This document shows positions 22,401 to 34,492 of a stretch of DNA of 64,000 bases, in pieces. Each line of letters begins with the position of its first letter. The first letter of the stretch is position 1. The position numbers and the translations under genes are program-made. Below the pieces are notes generated by a model. It was not told the DNA's origin. It did not search any database and worked only from the letters and a program-made list of their open reading frames with translations. Origin of the DNA: Amanita rubescens. Lineage: Eukaryota > Basidiomycota > Agaricomycetes > Agaricales > Amanitaceae. The DNA is taken from the NCBI GenBank assembly GCA_015039365.1, contig WION01000004.1, positions 248,001 through 312,000 on the forward strand. Direction: 5' to 3'.

Positions 22401-23220
22401 CTACCATTTTTCCCGGACTTCGTCGTGATTGACGATTTTAAGGAAGAGATAGCCCACGCATTGGAAGGCTATTCGGCTCAAATTGAATCGCTAAAGAACG
22501 AGATGGATGAGGCAACGCGGACTGCAGAGTCAATTAAACAGGATATTGCCTCCCTGAGAAATCGTTTCATCACTATCGACTCTGCGGAACTATGTTCGTC
22601 GTGCTCACGACAATTACTACTCAGGCAATTCTACGTGTTTCCGTGTCGACATTGCTTCCATGCAGATTGCCTCATTGCTCTAGTGAGTACCCTCACAATA
22701 GTTTCAGAAGGAACCAAATTGATGATCATGACAGGCGAAAGAGTATCTTCCTGCGCATGCTTTGCGAAAGATTGTCAACCTCCAAGATCAGTTGGTAGTC
22801 AAGTCTGCCGTTCCCACGATAATACCTCTGCAGAGGAATGCACCGACGCCCCCGATAAGGCAAGCAACAAGGCAGCGGACGCTTTTGTCAGCAAATTTTG
22901 GGCTGCCGAATCCCCTCCAAGGCGGTGCGCGCGCCGCCAATTTGTTGGGCCGTAGTGTGATCTCAGCTGGCGATAAGCTCCGTGATCTGATCGTGCCAGA
23001 CGCACTAGCGACTTTAGTCATGGCGCCAGCGAATTGGATTCCGGGCATGGGTGGCGGACAAAGGCCTATGAATACATTGGATGAAAGCAAGATGGAGAAA
23101 CTCCGTGCTGAACTGGAAGACATTTTGGCTGGTAGTTGTCCTCTATGCGAGAGCGTCGTAGTTGGGCTTGACAAACCATTCATTACGGAGGTGGAAGTGG
23201 ATACTAGTTGGACAGTATGA
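19441..23220 (+). CDS. VPS18: HOPS/CORVET subunit Vps18
   Basis: Vps18 (Pep3) is a core subunit of the HOPS and CORVET tethers that drive fusion at vacuoles and endosomes. The protein starts MFDDYVEHAAGAQ, with the first codons split by an intron. An N-terminal beta-propeller region carries GRVQYTFPATLIAFAVSSDM and IYKLFMDPSGRHIVVTS. The alpha-solenoid follows (YADVIRDHERIIEHWVLEEE, IYSKMGMWENSVDLALEKGD). The C-terminus has a variant RING: CSSCSRQL, CRHCFHADCLIAL and, about 180 residues later, SCPLCES. One surplus base near 19835-19855, between KIQVP and MTIYKLF, otherwise ends the protein early. The intron at 21227-21279 has a GC donor. The product call is firm. Confidence 0.88.
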
Positions 23221-23327
23221 GAGACGCCACCATCATATATTACACTACATGTGCTCCTGTGCGGCCGCGCATGTCCAGATGGTGCTGCCCATTTGAGTTG
23301 GGCTGACCCATCTAGTATGTCGGCTCA

Positions 23328-23786
23328 CTAATGATTAATTTTCTTTGTTTTTCCGGCCCTGCGTCGCAATCTCGCAGCTTTGCGAGCACCCATCTTGGTG
23401 CAAAGTGAACATAGACAGACTCGCAAGAGTCTTTTCCACATACCTTTGCCTTTTCTTCCTCTATACGTCTCTTTTCTTCCGCTGCCTGCTTCCGCTCCAA
23501 GGTAATCTCCCGTCTCCTGTAGTTCACATGTGAGTTGAATTGCGGTATTCATATCCGGTAAGAATCCACAGACCGCCGTTTTTCTGCATCCTTTTCTTCT
23601 TTGAGCTCAGTCTGCAGCTTCTTGACGGCCGAGGCCTTTTTGGTTTGCTCCATCCTTTTCTCCCAGCTCTTGGATTTCAGGCCATCAGACATCTGGGATC
23701 TACTGCATGCATAGTGTCAGACGGTAACAATAAATTAGATCAAGGAGTTATTGATATACACTGTGGCTAATTTCCGGGTTTTCCAT
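23328..23786 (-). CDS. CGR1: rRNA-processing protein Cgr1
   Basis: This is a small, highly basic nucleolar protein required for 60S subunit rRNA processing. It starts MENPEISHS; after an intron it continues MSDGLKSKSWEKRMEQTKK, ELKEEKDAEKRR, REITLERKQAAEEKRRIEEE and MGARKAARLRRRAGKTKK. This is the usual Cgr1 pattern of KSWE followed by charged single-helix sequence and a basic tail. Four exons join in frame, giving about 100 residues, slightly shorter than the yeast protein. It converges on VPS18, with 107 bp between stop codons. Confidence 0.8.
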
Positions 23787-24145
23787 GATTTTCCGGAGGT
23801 GCGACCATGAGCCGAGGCGGCGAGTGGAATGGGAAGAAGGTCCATGAATGTATGAGAAGATGGACGCCGGAAGCGATCAAGGAATGATCAAGCATAGTTA
23901 GACTTGGTTAAACCTGTGATGGACCCACGCCTCAATTTCAATTGGTAAAACACAAGGAGATTTCGGTTCGGCTGCGAAAGGAATGAAGGAGATGGGACAT
24001 CAGGGCGGTGGTGAAAAGCCCACGCTAGTGTGATATATGTTTTTTTTTGCGGCAGGTGAAGTGCGGATGTCCACCTGCTCGCTCTGATCGTCCTCACGCT
24101 ACTCTTTTCCTTCTCCTGCCAACGTCCCCCGCCACGTCCTCCAGC
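23787..24145. other. Divergent intergenic region
   Basis: About 360 bp between the CGR1 start (minus) and the start of the serine-rich gene (plus), presumably with both promoters. A T-run (about 9 T) lies at 24040-24048. No further element was identified. Confidence 0.4.
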
Positions 24146-26615
24146 ATGCCCAGCGCTTCTGTGACCGGACAGGACGTCCAGGACTTCCAGGATGATTATG
24201 CTAGGCAGCAGTGCGATCAACAATCCGCCTTACACGCTCGTTTTTCCACTTCCGATCTTTCCGACACTACTTCCGAGTACAATCACTCTTTATTTTCTAC
24301 CAATCCCGCCGATAGAGGCGAGCCCCCGTCTCCTACCTCCGCTCATTATCTCGCTTCTCACGGTCATATACCACCCATCTCTATCGCCGACCGTGAGCGC
24401 CTAAACGATCCTTCTTGCAGCTCCCTTGATTTCGACGACGCTTCCGATGTTTCTCCCCCTGCCTCCTTATGCGATGACCAAGAAAACTCAGACCGGCTCA
24501 GCATCTCCTCGCTTGGTCCCAAGATGCGGTTTCACTCCCGCGCGCCTTGGGAAATGGAGGATACCCCGCACGAAAATGAAACGACTCATGAATTGACTCG
24601 TACCTTCACGAATAAGACCATGGCTCATGCGGCAAAATTATTTAATTTTGGCCCCTCTAGTCCGAGAGTCAGCAATTTCAGCAGGCCGAGCGGTGAATCC
24701 GTCCACCCTGAGATTGTTAACAAAAAATCCATGGATAGCAGTGCTGGAAACGGAAGGGGTACGGTGTAGTAAGTCAGGCGTTATTGTATTATTTCGTGAA
24801 CTAAGTTCGTTCAACAGCCTGCATAAGCAGGGGGCCGTTTCGAATGTGTCATTGGGCAGGTTATCCAACGACACATGGTCCGATCGCATCTACCGACCAT
24901 CTTTGGGCCCACCCTCTCCTACGTCCATTAAGTCTTTTCCATATACGACGTCATTAAGCTCTCGTATCTCCGTGGATGCGAATCCTGCGAGGCTCAAACA
25001 GTCGTCCTTCGACTATGGTTACCGTCGTGAATCAACGGACAATAGCCGGATCTTCTTTAGCAGTCCGAGTCCGTCGGAATCACAGCAGAGCTATCACCCT
25101 TACGCAAATCCTGACCTGGCAATTTCTCGTTCACCGGAACCATATGCACATGATTCGTCGGATTCTCTCCCAGTGTCTCACGAGATCGCTAGTAGCGGAT
25201 CAATAAATACCGTTACTGAATCCTCTACCTCCAGCTCGGGATCCGCTGGTGCAGCGACCCTGACCCCCGACTCCTCGACGTCATCAGTCGAACCAAGTAG
25301 TGCCTTACTCGGACGGGAAATATCCAATCCGGTTCCACTTGCGGGTCACGGCTTGCCAAGGAATAAAGACTCTGGCGATCCGCGCTCGGTTTTGCCCTCG
25401 GGTGTCCATAAATTGCCTGGTTGGACAGAAAAGGTCACACCTAGCTTTGGGCTTATTTCTTTGGAAGAAGCAAGGGCTCGGCGAGCGCGGAGCGCTACGC
25501 AACCCCCTAGTAGACCGTCAAATGTTAGCCTAGATGGAGCGTCGATACCCGAGTTCGAATCTGGCACTATAGTTCAAGGCACACAACTTCTGCAAGAACC
25601 CGATAGTGAAAAACCTCGTTCCCGCTCGTCCAGTGCCGGTGCAAAAGTTAAAAGTGCTTTACAGAGCGTGAAGGGACCTCAGCCCAGAGCTGAGACGCTT
25701 CCTGGACCCTTGGGCTCTGTCTCAGGAAAATCGTTGAAACAGAAGAAAAGTGGTTTCTTGCGTTTGCTGATTGGAAGCAAGGCGCAAGGTCAAGAGATCC
25801 AGCCTCCACCTGTTCCGGCATTGCCCGATACTAGGGCTTCTAACGGTCTTCAGCAAATAACCTCGAGAGGACATCGCGTACCAGTGCCGAAACTAACTGC
25901 TGTCCCGGGTAGCGTTGAGAGTACACCAGACCACGACGACAATAATTGCACTTCACCAACCAGGCTTGTCGCAAGCCCCAAACGTATCCGCCCCCTATTA
26001 TCTATTGGTACTGAACCTCCACAGCAACTGCCTACATTAGCAATCAGCGAGTCTCCTGAGATGCAAACCGTGACGGTTGATACCCATAAGCGGCAATGGC
26101 TGACAGACAATGCCTCGCGGAGTGCCCCAGCTAATATCCATAACTTCCCGCCTTCCATCCCACCTTTGCAACTCAGGCCTGTTTCAATGTTGTTCAGTTC
26201 ACATTTCGAAGAACACCTGTCCAAGGAAGATTCGCGCCCGTCTCTGGAGACGGATACAAGTACTCTTCGCTCTCCCAGTTGTTACTCTCCCGCGACGCCT
26301 CGTTCAATTGGGCAATTCGGCAACGAGAAAATCCGGCAGACCGAGAATGACGACCAATCTGCGCTTGTAAAAGCTTTGCAAGAGCAACTTACATATTCAA
26401 ATCATGCATGGCAGAGACAAGTACTGGAGTTGGAGGGTCAAGTTCGCGACCTTAAAGCTCAACTGGATGAGTGGAACGGAAACCCTTGCGAGACCTGCGG
26501 CAGAGGTTTGCGTCCGAATGTTGGTTTTGACATCGCGCAACAAACCAAGACCAGCATAGTTAGGTCAAGGACTCGAATGGGCAAACGGACTTGTTCCGGA
26601 AAGTCTACCAACTGA
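24146..26615 (+). CDS. Large Ser/Pro-rich hypothetical protein with C-terminal coiled coil and CxxC
   Basis: Two exons (donor at about 24769, TA before gtaagt, joining RGTVY to LHKQGAVSNVS) give about 800 residues. Most of it is low-complexity, Ser/Pro/Thr-rich and probably disordered (SSTSSSGSAGAATLTPDSST). Near the C-terminus is a predicted coiled coil (LVKALQEQLTYSNHAWQRQV, LEGQVRDLKAQLDEW) followed at once by NPCETCGRGLRPN, a single CxxC that could be half of a zinc site. The ATG at 24146 begins MPSASVTGQDVQDFQDDY; earlier sequence in the frame lacks an ATG. I do not recognise the family. The frame is open for over 600 codons with no breaks, so the gene is real. A signalling or cytoskeletal adaptor role would be a guess. 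Confidence 0.65.
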
Positions 26616-26888
26616 AATCAGTCCCTTTACACCTCTGTATTCTCGTAATTCCGTCATGGTTATCATTCGTATTCTCGATCTTGGTAATTCTTAATCACTT
26701 TCATGGTCAAGACCCCATGTTGTACTCACTTTAGTGGTCCGTATCACACCCCCTGCTCTTCTCACATCTTTTTCGATTACTATCTCTAACGAAATCTGGT
26801 CACCAGATTGTTTTAAATTTGTATCTGTCGTTTTGTCACAGAATACCTCATATCAATAGCTAATATTCCCAGTAAATGGCTAGCTTGG

Positions 26889-29800
26889 TCAATATTCCTC
26901 GCCTGTACCTATTAACCATCCAATACCCTTGGATATGACCCTACTAGCTTGAGCTGATACCTCATCTGCGTCAAATCCTAGATTACGACTACTGCTACGT
27001 GATCCTTTTGAATCCGCATCTGATTTGAGCGATCTACCGCGACTACCCACTGAGAATGGGAAGTTAGCCGCAACAGTTTTAAAGGTCTTGCTTGCCAATG
27101 CAGCTGCGTCGGGTGTACTGAGAAGAGGTGGCGATGGCATATGAAATTCTTGTAACCGGGCGCGTAAAGAAGACGCGACATTCATCGACAGGATGTCCTC
27201 TCTGCGCTTCTCCGTGCTAGCCGCCTGCCCACCAAGGCGATGCGATAGTCGCTCTTCTCGCTTCTCAATGTCCTCTTCACCGAGTCGTCGCCAGGCTGTA
27301 ACAATTTCTGGCAGTTGATCTGCGGGGCAAAACTCGAGTGCATATCCAAGAAGGGATAGCTTCTTGTCCAACTGGTCAAATTCGAGCTGCCTCCCTAGTT
27401 GAAAGCATGCGACCCAGCAAACTTCCTTTGCTTCTACAAGTCTGGGATCCTCGGAATTTCCGGGCAGGGAGTCACGGAGAAGTGCTATGCTTTTGACCAT
27501 TCGTTCATTGACTTCGAACGCGCGCTCAAAATCTTCCGATTGGAGAGCAGCATCTCCGAGCATAGCTAACACCTTGATTTCTGCAACGATATCGTCGCGG
27601 AATCCTAGCTTGTGGCAGAGGTCGAGAATGACTTCTGTATGTTTGTAAGCATCACTGTTGCTCGATAAAACACGAGATATAAGGGATAATCGATCCTTAG
27701 TGAGGCGGATCTCGATTGGTGAAATGACAATCCCAGGGTCGAGACATGACGTTAAAGGAGCATATTCGAGAAGTAGCTTCAATAAATTCTTTCTCCTTGA
27801 TGATCCTTTCCTGACGCAGGTGGCACATCGAGGCTATCCGCATATATTGAGAACGTTAATTCACTATGGAAGCTGGCAAACCCACCACTCGTACGCGAGC
27901 TTCATGTCACCAAACTTATAGTTACCTGAACTGGCATTGTCGTACAGTTCGCGGGAGCACGATAGACATATATCTTCTATAACCGTGGAATTCAAGGCAA
28001 GTTTCTTTGAATGGAGCATACTCTTGGCAATTGCGAAATCTGTGTTGATATTCCTAAATGTAGCACAAATGAACGAAGAAGACCATGGGAACTCACTGCC
28101 TGTGCTCAACAACCCGCTCATAAATATCTGGGCTACTTCGTCCTGAGATAACAATCCAAAAGCGCCTCTTAAGGCCATGTCGCCATTTCCTGCCAGTTTT
28201 AGCATATCCTCCAACAACCACTCCCAGTCATCTATAGGTTTTCAGCTGATCTTCAGTTCCTCCAGCGCGTCGTGCCATCCTATTAGCCCATGCACGTTGT
28301 TCGTGAATAGTCTGAGCTACTCCGGAGGAACCACCGTAGTGGCGCTGGGACGCTCCAGCGCGCCAATATTTCTCCAGATTCCAAGTGTACATCCAGAATA
28401 GTCAAGTGCTCGTGAAAGAGATGATACGTGTAAAGGTCTGAAGAAGATCAAGAGATCCTGAGCAGTCACCTCCGGACGCGTCGGTGATGGCGCTATAAAC
28501 GCTCCTAAGGAGGATATAGTAGTGTCAGCTGCATCTTCATCAGCACTCTGGTCGTCTTGGATATTCCAGGCCGGTAGGCACTCAAAAACGCGGCTCATAG
28601 TCGACCATTCAGTCAGACTATTACTTCCGTAAAGGCATGCAAGTGCAAGACGCGCCATGTCTTCGTCAGTCCCGTATCAGACGTTGAGCTGCAGAGAGAG
28701 TCGGTTTGGAAGCTTCAAATACCGCAACAGCCATCTCGAGAGGGGCGGAAATGATATAATCATAGAGAAGTCGATTCGGGAGAGATGGGTCGGGACTGCC
28801 GTCACGTTCCGCGCGAGCCTCGAGCACGAAGAGGTAAGGCATGACGAGGTGTGAGATGTCATGAGGAAGAGTGATAGGAGTAGAATGCGCCAGATACGCG
28901 CGGACGATGGATGGAGGATCCATTGAGTACCACTTGTCAAGTGTCCAGTCAACCATCTCTGGAATATTTTGGGAGTGTGGTGCATCGTACACAAGACGCG
29001 AAAGTAGTGTCAATTCCTCTCCCACCTCGTCAAGTCCTTGTATACCTTGGGAAGCACCATGTTGAACAAATGTCAAAGCAACATCCACCATTCCGGTGCC
29101 AGTCAAAATTTGGTCCACTCGCATTTTGTACCATTGCATGAGTTCTTCTGCAGATAGTAGCTCAGGGTGAGGTTGACTGCCCAACATAACTTCGGTAGGA
29201 GCGATCGGGAAGATAGGAATATTGCATTCACTGAGTGCCCCGCGCGTCTCCGGCAAATCAACGAAGTCAAGCTCACCCCGCCAGCTTTTGTGAGTGATGA
29301 TTTGTTCCATCCCCGTATTATGGTCGAGGGCAGGAAGGAGCTCGCGGTATTCCAAGGGATGGACATGCTCTGGTATTGCGTCGAAGACTAGGAAGCGGTG
29401 AGGATGAAGCTGCGATGGGTGTTTCTGTAATAATAAAAGCACGCCTCCAAACCATTGTTCTGTTGCCAGTTGGCAGGCTGAGGAAAGTAAGGCGTCCGTT
29501 AAAAATGTGGAGAGTGTCACAGGAGGACTGGCTATGGATGGTTTGGCTTCGGTTGTTCCGTCAGCCCAAGGGTCGTCCTCCCATTCCTCGAGATCGTCAG
29601 TCGGCTGCTGTCGAGTCCTTGGGACATTCTTTACAAAGTTCCACGTAGGTGTTGAGGCGATCGAGTCTTTCCAAGAGGACGGTACGCACGTAACAAAGCC
29701 GCGCGTCAGATTCCACGGCACGGAAATAGCGGGACAAATGGTCCTTATGATTCTGCCAGGTTGGAGAGGTCGAGTCTAGTTCGGCCTTGCAACGTTCAAC

Positions 29801-29992
29801 AGCATGGTTTGTACGTGCTAAGCCGACTTCAAGCAAAGTCCTCTGAACGCCGACATTGTTCGAGATTCTGTCGACGCAAGCGGCAGCGACCCAAAGATCA
29901 TCTTGAATGGGTTCTAAGTGTTCATGGATTGCCTCTACTGTGAGCTCGTTGTCAGGGATGCTGGGCCAGGCATTGGTGGAGGTAGATGCCAT
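26889..29992 (-). CDS. SEC39: Dsl1-complex subunit Sec39 (heavily frame-disrupted)
   Basis: Sec39 (animal NBAS/NAG) is an ER-peripheral alpha-solenoid of the Dsl1 tether for Golgi-to-ER COPI vesicles. It starts MASTSTNAWPSIPDNEL. Blocks in order are RTVLLERLDRLNTYVELCKE, DLEEWEDDPWADG, FLTDALLSSACQLATEQWF, LYDYIISAPLEMAVAVFEAS, MARLALACLYGSNSLTEW, DVHLESGEILARWSVPAPLR, WEWLLEDMLKLAGNGDMALR, PIEIRLTKDRLSLISRVLSS and LDLCHKLGFRDDIVAEIKVL. Seven +1 skips are needed, near 29596-29602, 28665-28671, 28397-28403, 28313-28325, 28227-28236, 27802-27814 and 27729-27741. Four clear introns behave normally. The order and continuity of conserved blocks make the product certain; whether a full protein is made is not. 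Confidence 0.78.
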
Positions 29993-30082
29993 TTACGGAA
30001 GAGCGAATGACTATTTACACGTGTACAACAATATTAACTGCGACGGTACTAGGGAGGAAATACGGATATAAGCGCTTAAGCA

Positions 30083-30831
30083 TTAGAATAATGTTTCCTG
30101 TATGACTTGTTGGTCCTTTTTTATTATTTGCGAGGTTCTTAAAACACTCACTTCATCACGCAAATATTCACCGACATCCGCCTGGTGGAATACGATGATG
30201 GCTGTGGGGTCCAACTTCCGGGTATCAATTGTGGACCGCGCGGTGACGCCAAAACCCTGCATAAGTATTAAAATGAGGCGAAAGCAAGAGTGGGTTTACA
30301 GCGAGACATACCAATGGTACAGTCGCTCATGCTGAATATGACCACACCCTGGTGTTCAGGTGTATCTTCCGTTATTCTACCCAAGTGTGCTTTAAGGACA
30401 TGGTTGCCGTATAGGAAAGGCATCTCGCCATTTGGCTTTATCCAAACCTCACCGAAATCACGTTAATGTTATCAACGTCCTGCGACATTGAGCATACCTT
30501 GTACTTGGCATATTGGGCCAAGTAATCCAGAGCAGTGACGTGCAATTTGAACTTTCCACTTTTCGAGAATTTTCCTAAACATGTACCCAAACTGACAAGA
30601 CTCGACTTTGCAACAGAAATGGCTAGTCGCATCGATGCTTCTGATACGTAGTACACGCGATCCTTATGCAGCCTGAAGCAGTAGGGTTCATCTGGTCGGT
30701 CAATGAGATGAACTAGATTTTTGCCCTACAGCAGGTGAGCAATACGTTTGTTCATTATAGTGGCGACATACAATGTAGTTTGCGATCTTTTCAAAGACTG
30801 CTTTTGATTCGTCTTCAGTCAACGGCCGCAT
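30083..30831 (-). CDS. NIP7: 60S ribosome biogenesis factor Nip7
   Basis: Nip7 is a nucleolar PUA-domain protein needed for 27S pre-rRNA processing and 60S assembly. It starts [19 protein letters not shown] (ATG 30831). After an intron come [39 protein letters not shown] and [20 protein letters not shown]. The PUA part is [38 protein letters not shown] and [13 protein letters not shown], with a last exon ending EETLF. Introns split the gene several times, all in frame. It is tandem with SEC39 and divergent from NRDE2 (79 bp between ATGs). Confidence 0.93.
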
Positions 30832-30888
30832 TGCAAAAATCTAATCGAAGGAGCATGCGTTCTAAAAATATTTCTGGTTTGAATATGC

Positions 30889-30898
30889 GTTACGTAAC
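30889..30898. promoter_or_regulatory. Palindrome GTTACGTAAC in the NIP7/NRDE2 divergent promoter
   Basis: A perfect 10-bp palindrome containing TTACGTAA lies inside the 79-bp gap between two divergent nuclear RNA-biology genes. TTACGTAA is the preferred core for several fungal bZIP factors. Functional use here is inference. Confidence 0.3.
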
Positions 30899-30910
30899 AT
30901 TACCATTCAT

Positions 30911-33900
30911 ATGCCAGCGCCCTCAGAACAGGGTTCCAGCGAACACACAAATATCAAGGATGAATCCGACGGACTTATTCGCCGCCGCAGAAAGAAGGAC
31001 GAGAAGGCACTAGATTCAAGTGAAAAAAAGAAAAGGAGGAAACTAGACAAAGAAAAGAAGAGGAAGCGTAAGAGAGAAGATGCAGAAAGGCCTCAAGATG
31101 CATCTAGTTTGAAAGTCCCAGATGATGACCCTACATGGCGTCTTTTCTATTCAGACAGAAGAGGAGATATGCTTAATATTCAGTTTGGTGGCCTTCATGC
31201 AGGTGATATACCAAGGTATCACCTGGTCAATGGTATATTTGTTGTTTAATTCGTCCAGCATCTGCTCATGATGAAGTAGGTGGGAGAAGTGTTTTAGGTC
31301 TTTCCGGTGCTTGGATAGCGCGAAGAAATAGAAAAGGCGTAGAGATAGAGATTCGTGGCCAACGAAAGGTATGTGTAGAAATACTTATTGTATGGCGATG
31401 CCTCACCTAACACTAGTTACTAGGACTCACGGATTCTAGTTCTCGAGCTTTGCTTGCAGCTCCACCTACGCAAAGGCTGCTTTCAGCTGGCGACGTCTAC
31501 AAGTACCAAGAAGTTGATGGTTACTTGCCACTCCCTTCTCGTACCCGCGATAGTAATCAGCCTTACCGGTCCATAACCCAAGACCAAGCTGGTTCCGATT
31601 CTGATTTAGCACCAGAATCAATGCATGAAAGCGCATCCGGAGATAGTGCTGAGGACGAACCCATTTTGACTTCTCATCACGAGGCACTGAAGTCATTGGA
31701 GCAGCAGTTATCTCGTAACCCAGATTCTGTAAACCTTTGGCTCTCATTGCTCTCGCAAACTTTATCCACGGTCCCGTTGCTATCTAAAAATGCAACCAAG
31801 GCGCGCGCTGAAATTGCGCTTGCAGTCCTTTCGCGAGCAATATCCGCCGATCCTCGAAACCTGGACTCTAAAGTCCTACGTCTCAAATTTCTAAAAGCAG
31901 GAGAAGAAATATGGCAGGAGAGCAGAATGCATGATGAATGGGAGAGTGCCCTAAAGGTGGGAGGAGTTGAAATATGGATAGAATGGCTTGAATGGCGGAT
32001 CAGGAGATGCAAGAAAGGTATGGAAAGCGTCGTGGAAGCTGCCGTGCGTGCCATGGGTGCCCTTGGCTCAGACATCGCTGGGGAATTGGGTAAAGTGCGC
32101 ATATTTTGGCGAACGGCGGTTGCGTTTCAGAATTCAGGCTACCTTGAGCGTGGAATGGCAATGTTCCAGGCACAGGCAGAATTGTCAGTGGAATTTTATT
32201 CTTGATTTTCGCGTTGTCTCACTGCTCACAGGACATTCAAACCGCCCCGCGCCTTGCATAGCGACTCCTTCGATGCACTGTTGGATTCCCTGGACGCATT
32301 TTGGGAGTCTGAAACGCCACGCGTTGGGGAACCAGACGCAAAAGGCTGGGGCGCATGGATACAGTCCGGAAAGCCACAAGGGATCGCTTCGCTTCAAGTG
32401 CCCACTTCAACTGTGCCGACGGAGCTTGATCCTTTTAGGCAATGGGCTGCAAACGAGACTTCCGCAGATGGTGCATCATTTTTACCAAGTCGGTCGACAG
32501 ACGAGCGAGCAGATTTGGACCCCTATTCAACTGTGTTGTTTACCGACGTGCGACCACTGTTGTTTGCTTTGCGAACACCGAAGGCAAGAAATGCATTCCG
32601 TCTTGCGTGGTTATCCTTCATCGGTTTAGTGGTACCAGGTTTCTCCAGGTCTCTTTCCGGCGCCGAGGGAGAGGACCTGGATAACTGTTGGGACGACAGG
32701 TGGTCCCTCACTCACCTATGCAAACCTTCATTCCTAAACGCTCTCTTCCCCGAGGCACTTGACGTACAGACGGCAAGGACTGATGCTATAGCTGGTGCTC
32801 TTGTGGGACGCGAGAAAGAGTATGCGAGTGGATTTGGGCCAGTGAAGAACTGGAGCTATGGTGTTCTTGAGCCGTTGCAAGCGGTGATCGGGAGAGTCAA
32901 TGAAACAGGGAAACGGAAAGAAAAACAATATACCATGTGGCAAAAAGAAGATATTGAAGGCATCCATGAAGATTTCGTCCGGAGGGTCTTCGTGCAATTA
33001 AGGCTGGGAGGGGGCGATACTGAGTGGGATGTTTTTGCATTGGCTTTCGAAGCAGCTCTTAGTGTGAAAGGGTGAGCATACTAACCAATTTAAAATACTT
33101 TCGCATGACATGAAATTTCAATTTAGTGCGATTAAAGTATCGCGACAACTTCTCTCTACCACGCAGGACTCGCTTTCTCTATGGGCCTCTCATGCTCAGT
33201 TAGAAAGGTTGCGCGGTCGTCTGGACGATGCCAGGAAAGTATATCACACAGTACTTATTGCATCAAGCCCCAAGAAGCAAGATGGGATAGCCCAACTTTG
33301 GTGGATGTGGGCAGAAATGGAATGGTTGGCGAGCAGGCATAAGGAAGCCCTAAGTATCATCCTTCGATCGGCCGGCATACAGGGACAGGGTGAGGTAGTA
33401 ATTCTGCGTGCGAAGCGTGCCTTGGACGACGCATCTGGGCGCAATATTCGGTGGCAAGAACGCGTGGCGTGGATTAGGCTCAGAGCGCTACTCGAATTGT
33501 TGACCACGGCAGATGCCAAGGTAGCCGTTGGACTTTTCAACTTGGATGTTACAAGCGAAGGTGGCGCTGAGCACGAGAGTCTGACAATTGCGTCCCTGCT
33601 TATGCTATACTATCATTCAGTCATCTTGCAAAACCCTATGGCACCTACACTATTACGGCAGCGCGCGGCAAGGGCAATCGAAATATACCCTAGCAATTCA
33701 ATAATACTTGGTCTATTCCTCGAAGGAGAGAAGGGGCAGGGCGTATGGGGCCATGTCAGAGCGAACCTTGGCGAAAGTGGAGGAAGGTCAAAGAATATTG
33801 CACGGAGAGTAGAAGAAGTGTGGATATCAAGCTGGGAGAGGGGAAGGTGGTCGAATGAGATGGAGCGAACGAGAAGCGGGTTGACTGCTGCTGTTGAACA

Positions 33901-34360
33901 CGACAGGTAAGTCGGCGTATTAATTCTTGCGTGCACTGCATTTTACTTTGTGTCGCATTCAGGACAAGGGCCAGTCCTGTGATCTGGCGGATATTCATCG
34001 AATTTGAGATCCGAGCGAAAGAGCTTGGAAGAGCAAAGAAATTATTATATCGCGCGATAGGGGAATGTCCAATTGTTAAAGGTGCGGAACAAGCAATTTA
34101 GGATTATAGTACAACTAAGGATGGAAGTAGATCTCTATCTCATAGCATTCGGGCCACTGAGGAGCGTATTTAGCTCGCAAGAATTGGTCAATTTCGCTGA
34201 TACTATGGCTGAGAGAGGAATTAGGATGCGACAGGGGCTTGAAGAAGTATTAGACGGTTGGACAATGGGAAGGGTTGAAGGAGAAAGGGACGAAGAGAAC
34301 AATAAGTTGGACGAGATTGAAGAGGACGCACAGGAATTGCGGCGGCTGATGCCATATTAG
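30911..34360 (+). CDS. NRDE2/Nrl1-family nuclear RNA-processing protein
   Basis: NRDE-2 proteins (fission yeast Nrl1) are nuclear HAT/TPR-like solenoids that work with the Mtr4 helicase and splicing factors in RNA surveillance. The N-terminus is Lys/Arg-rich (KKKRRKLDKEKKRKRKRED), a likely nuclear signal. The family blocks DDPTWRLFYSDRRGDMLNIQ, TDSSSRALLAAPPTQRL, YKYQEVDGYLPLPSR and SHHEALKSLEQQLSRNPDSV follow, the last opening the NRDE-2 domain. The helical repeats continue with LGSDIAGELGKVRIFWRTAV and LWASHAQLERLRGRLDDARK, ending LIAFGPLRSVFSSQELVNFA. Seven or so introns, all in frame: at over 3 kb this is the longest clean gene here and a control for the frame-broken ones. Confidence 0.87.
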
Positions 34361-34492
34361 GAAGTCACATATCATTGAGTCACCTAGTCACGCTGTCCGC
34401 GTTGTCCGCTTTTCACGCTGTGCGGCGTGCCCAATGTCCTACTAGTAAACTCTCCGCCTTTATGCCTTCTGCTCAACTTTAACCTCTGAGCC

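Noticed and set aside
28040..28160. Apparent extra frame change in SEC39 after LLSTG
   Set aside because: An intron from gtgagt to cacag at the second acceptor gives STGNFAIAKSML in frame.
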